Source of the DNA: Fibrella arboris
Lineage (GTDB): Bacteria > Bacteroidota > Bacteroidia > Cytophagales > Spirosomataceae
Reading direction: 5' to 3'
DNA length: 64,000 bases
Assembly: GCF_041321095.1 (NCBI RefSeq)
Contig: NZ_JBGGWE010000013.1
Coordinates: forward strand, 102,047 to 166,046
Positions 62,093 through 64,000 of this stretch are shown here, piece by piece (position 1 is the first letter of the stretch; each line of letters opens with the position of its first letter). The position numbers were made by a program, and so were the translations under genes. The notes beneath the pieces are model-generated. The model did not search any database and was not told where the DNA came from. It saw nothing but the letters and a program-made list of their open reading frames with translations.

Positions 62093-63931
62093 TTAGTCAG
62101 GCTGTTGGGTTGGCGCACTGGTTTTGAACGACTTGATCACAAACACGGCTTCAGCATCCTGTTCACCCGCATTCGGCAGGTCGTAGGTCTGGTCAGTCGG
62201 GGTATCGGCATCGGGGAAACGACGGACGCCGCCCGTTCTGAACACCACACGCCGGAACGACGCCACGGGGGCGAAAAACAGCTTCGTTCCCTTCGACTGT
62301 CCGTTCACAACGGCGGTGAACATGCGTTTATCGCGGTCCAACTCGATGCGGACATCGTACTGTTTGCCGGCCTCGTACTTCTGAATCCCCGAATCACGGT
62401 AGCCGACTTTGGCTTTGAACACACTGTCGGCATCGAACATCAGCCGAACGGCGGCGTTGCCTCTGGCGTCCTGAAACTCGATCTGCAACGTACCTGCATT
62501 GGCCTGTTGCGGTACGATCGAAAACTCGACCGTCAGGCGTTTCGAGTCGGGAATGACGCGCTCGGCTTTGGCGTAGTCGAATCGGTCTTTATCCCTCAAA
62601 ACCAGGGCTTTCGACCCAGAAATAGCCTCTATCCTGGCCGTGGCCTGCAAGGGGCTGTACGTGTTCCACATCGCCAGTTCGTTACCGGCGGGCAGTTGGG
62701 CAAACACCTCGTTGGCGTGCGTTTTCACCTCGTCAGTAACCGGAACCGGAATGCTCGACACCCAGATATCTTCCTTGTTCATGCTGTAGGTCACCCACAG
62801 CTTGCCGTCGGGCGGCGTGCCGTTTCCCTCCTCAATGCCACGCACATACTGCGGCCCATACGACTTATAGGCACCCCCGTAGCGCAACGATGAAATCTCG
62901 CCATTGACCAGCAGCAGGTTGGTGTAATTCAGCCCGTCTTTACTCGTCGAAATCGCTAACGGCCAGCGAAACTCCGACGGATTATACACCGTTGCGTACT
63001 GCCCATCCGACGTTTTCTGCCCCCAGATTTTGGCGTTGCTGTTCACGAAACCCGGTGCCCGGAGAGGATTGTACAGCCACGACTTCCCCCCGTCCGGGCT
63101 AATGCTGGTCAGCGCGTGTTTCCACAAACCCACCACCCGATTATCGGGCAGGTGGTAGTAACTGAATGCTTTCACTTCCCGTTTCAGCAAAATCAGCGGG
63201 TCGTTGCGGTCGGCTTCTTCCACCCACTGTTGCATCATCAGCGGATTCGCCAGCAACTCATCGCAAGCGGCCACGAATGCTTTATCTTTCGCAGTCGTGT
63301 AGAATGGGTACGTCGATTTCTTACTGTCCCACGACGAGTTATGCCGGATGAAGTAGATCGGGCCGCATTTGCCATCTACGTACACTTCGCGCACCACCCG
63401 GCCAATGCCGTTGCCGTCGTTGGGGTCGTCTTTCGGTCCCATCACGATGCCGTAGAAACCGAGCGTGAGCAGGCGCTTGTTTTTCGCCACGAAGAAGCCC
63501 ATTCGCTGATGCATCACCGCGTACAGATCGTTCGCCACCTCCGGCCGACCTTCTTTTTTCCAGCCGTCGGGCAGTTTATAGGGCGGAAAAATGATCGTCG
63601 GGTTTGTCCAGCTATAGCCGTCTTTCGAGGTCAGCAGCAGCGTTTGGCCGGGCGGCACGTGCTCACCGACGGGGTTGCTGAGGTATTGCAGGTAGAACGT
63701 ATTGTTCCAGTACGTCAGCATCGGCGCGTGGTTATAGGTCCAGTTGGTGCCGCCCGCCAGTTCAGCATGCTCGCGATTGGCCCGAAACGCCTGCACGTTA
63801 TGCACGCCCACCGCCGGACTTAACTGCCCGTGGTGATAATCGACATTCGACAGCGTAGTGCCGACGTAACGCACTGTATCCTGCGCCTGTGCTTGCGCGA
63901 GGCAGAGCAGAAGGAGTACCGTAACCCCCAA
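62093..63931 (-). CDS. Exported beta-propeller protein with C-terminal concanavalin-like domain; start uncertain
   Basis: At least 612 residues. The track-like start at 63931 is a TTG, and the frame stays open to the window end; upstream codons give a basic stretch (RRKAPFRAVRRSG) before the hydrophobic LLLLCLAQAQAQ, so the true start may lie at or beyond 64000. The body has NWTYNHAPMLTYWNNTFYLQ, YLSNPVGEHVPPGQTLLLTS, SISPDGGKSWLYNPL and STSKDGLNYTNLLLV, the blades of a BNR-like propeller to about 430. A sandwich follows (about 440-600, LTVEFSIVPQQANAGTLQIEF). Propellers of this kind in glycan loci include rhamnosidase- or lyase-like families (GH145, PL27), but a specific family is not established here. 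Substrate unknown. Confidence 0.6.
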   Translation of the reverse strand: MGVTVLLLLCLAQAQAQDTVRYVGTTLSNVDYHHGQLSPAVGVHNVQAFRANREHAELAGGTNWTYNHAPMLTYWNNTFYLQYLSNPVGEHVPPGQTLLLTSKDGYSWTNPTIIFPPYKLPDGWKKEGRPEVANDLYAVMHQRMGFFVAKNKRLLTLGFYGIVMGPKDDPNDGNGIGRVVREVYVDGKCGPIYFIRHNSSWDSKKSTYPFYTTAKDKAFVAACDELLANPLMMQQWVEEADRNDPLILLKREVKAFSYYHLPDNRVVGLWKHALTSISPDGGKSWLYNPLRAPGFVNSNAKIWGQKTSDGQYATVYNPSEFRWPLAISTSKDGLNYTNLLLVNGEISSLRYGGAYKSYGPQYVRGIEEGNGTPPDGKLWVTYSMNKEDIWVSSIPVPVTDEVKTHANEVFAQLPAGNELAMWNTYSPLQATARIEAISGSKALVLRDKDRFDYAKAERVIPDSKRLTVEFSIVPQQANAGTLQIEFQDARGNAAVRLMFDADSVFKAKVGYRDSGIQKYEAGKQYDVRIELDRDKRMFTAVVNGQSKGTKLFFAPVASFRRVVFRTGGVRRFPDADTPTDQTYDLPNAGEQDAEAVFVIKSFKTSAPTQQPD

Positions 63932-63941
63932 CCCGGACCGC

Positions 63942-64000
63942 CGGACCGCCCTGAAGGGGGCTTTCCGTCGCGGAGCTTTAGCCCTCTTCAGGGCGGTCCG
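63942..64000. repeat. Near-perfect palindrome at window end
   Basis: 21-base arms (63942-63962, CGGACCGCCCTGAAGGGGGC plus one base, and 63980-64000) with one mismatch and a 17-base loop. It overlaps the possible N-terminus of the propeller gene, so either that gene starts after it or the repeat is translated. Confidence 0.7.

Larger units (their letters stand above)
580..62495. repeat. Dispersed octamer AGGTACGT, about 56 copies on both strands
   Basis: Hand scan of both strands. AGGTACGT on plus: 580, 1668, 3837, 5142, 5426, 6455, 7253, 14292, 15153, 19660, 26287, 27441, 31375, 32781, 34449, 35209, 36350, 41665, 42934, 44769, 45970, 48716, 49312, 49390, 52819, 56674, 58891, 59491, 60743, 61475. 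ACGTACCT: 965, 2308, 11312, 11938, 12104, 12485, 14385, 16464, 21298, 26906, 29298, 29898, 33579, 34465, 35422, 35632, 36845, 36899, 40013, 43298, 44615, 49620, 51770, 57845, 59186, 62488. About 47 extend to CAGGTACGT. About two octamers are expected at this base composition. Copies fall in all codon phases and in unrelated genes; at least two are intergenic. Confidence 0.88.

Noticed and set aside
580..62495. AGGTACGT as ribosome binding or promoter signal
   Set aside because: Nearly all copies are deep inside genes and in both orientations, not at fixed distance from starts.

Overview
The window looks like chromosomal DNA of a Bacteroidota bacterium of the Cytophagales, most like Spirosoma and relatives. 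Reasons: a SusC/SusD pair, a T9SS type A sorting domain, lipoproteins, GH-dense same-strand gene runs, GC in the mid-50s, Na+/solute symporters of the SSS family inside glycan loci, and promoters of the TAnnTTTG kind instead of Shine-Dalgarno sites. The genus is inferred. Family assignments were made by reading the proteins, not by database search.

Layout. (1) 1-18007, plus strand: end of a GH127-like arabinofuranosidase, a broken RuBisCO-like gene, then GH140 (apiosidase-type), GH43-like, GH2, a GH141-like beta-helix fused to a mutarotase, a Gfo/Idh/MocA oxidoreductase, an SSS symporter, GH95 and a large GH2 with malectin. (2) 18176-20806: a secreted T9SS multidomain lectin. (3) 21045-27922, minus strand: DUF3826, SusC, SusD and a zinc alcohol dehydrogenase, with a divergent AraC regulator at 28312. 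(4) 29209-36042: DapA-family aldolase with an SSS symporter, a six-hairpin glycosidase and a DUF5703 protein. (5) 36063-48255, minus strand: GH106, GH2, a GH43-fold propeller, GH78, a DUF4143 ATPase and a Tat-exported TIM-barrel isomerase. (6) 48410-63931, minus strand: an SSS symporter fused to an esterase, a DUF1537 kinase, PdxA, DapA, iron alcohol dehydrogenase, BNR propeller, DUF3826, GH78, sialate O-acetylesterase-like protein and a second propeller.

Taken together the content (GH127, GH140, GH141, GH95, GH106, two GH78, three GH2, esterases, acid-sugar catabolism) fits breakdown of a rhamnose-, fucose-, arabinose- and apiose-bearing pectin, with rhamnogalacturonan-II the best single candidate. 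Side chains would be cut in the periplasm, sugars and sugar acids taken in by three SSS symporters, and acid sugars processed by aldolases, a kinase and dehydrogenases.

The most unusual signals are: an octamer (AGGTACGT) present about 56 times on both strands where about 2 are expected; an in-frame symporter-STN-esterase fusion; a beta-helix glycosidase fused to an L-rhamnose/L-fucose-type mutarotase; a RuBisCO-like relic directly before the apiosidase gene; and families of long perfect palindromes between genes. No tRNA, rRNA, CRISPR array or transposase was seen.
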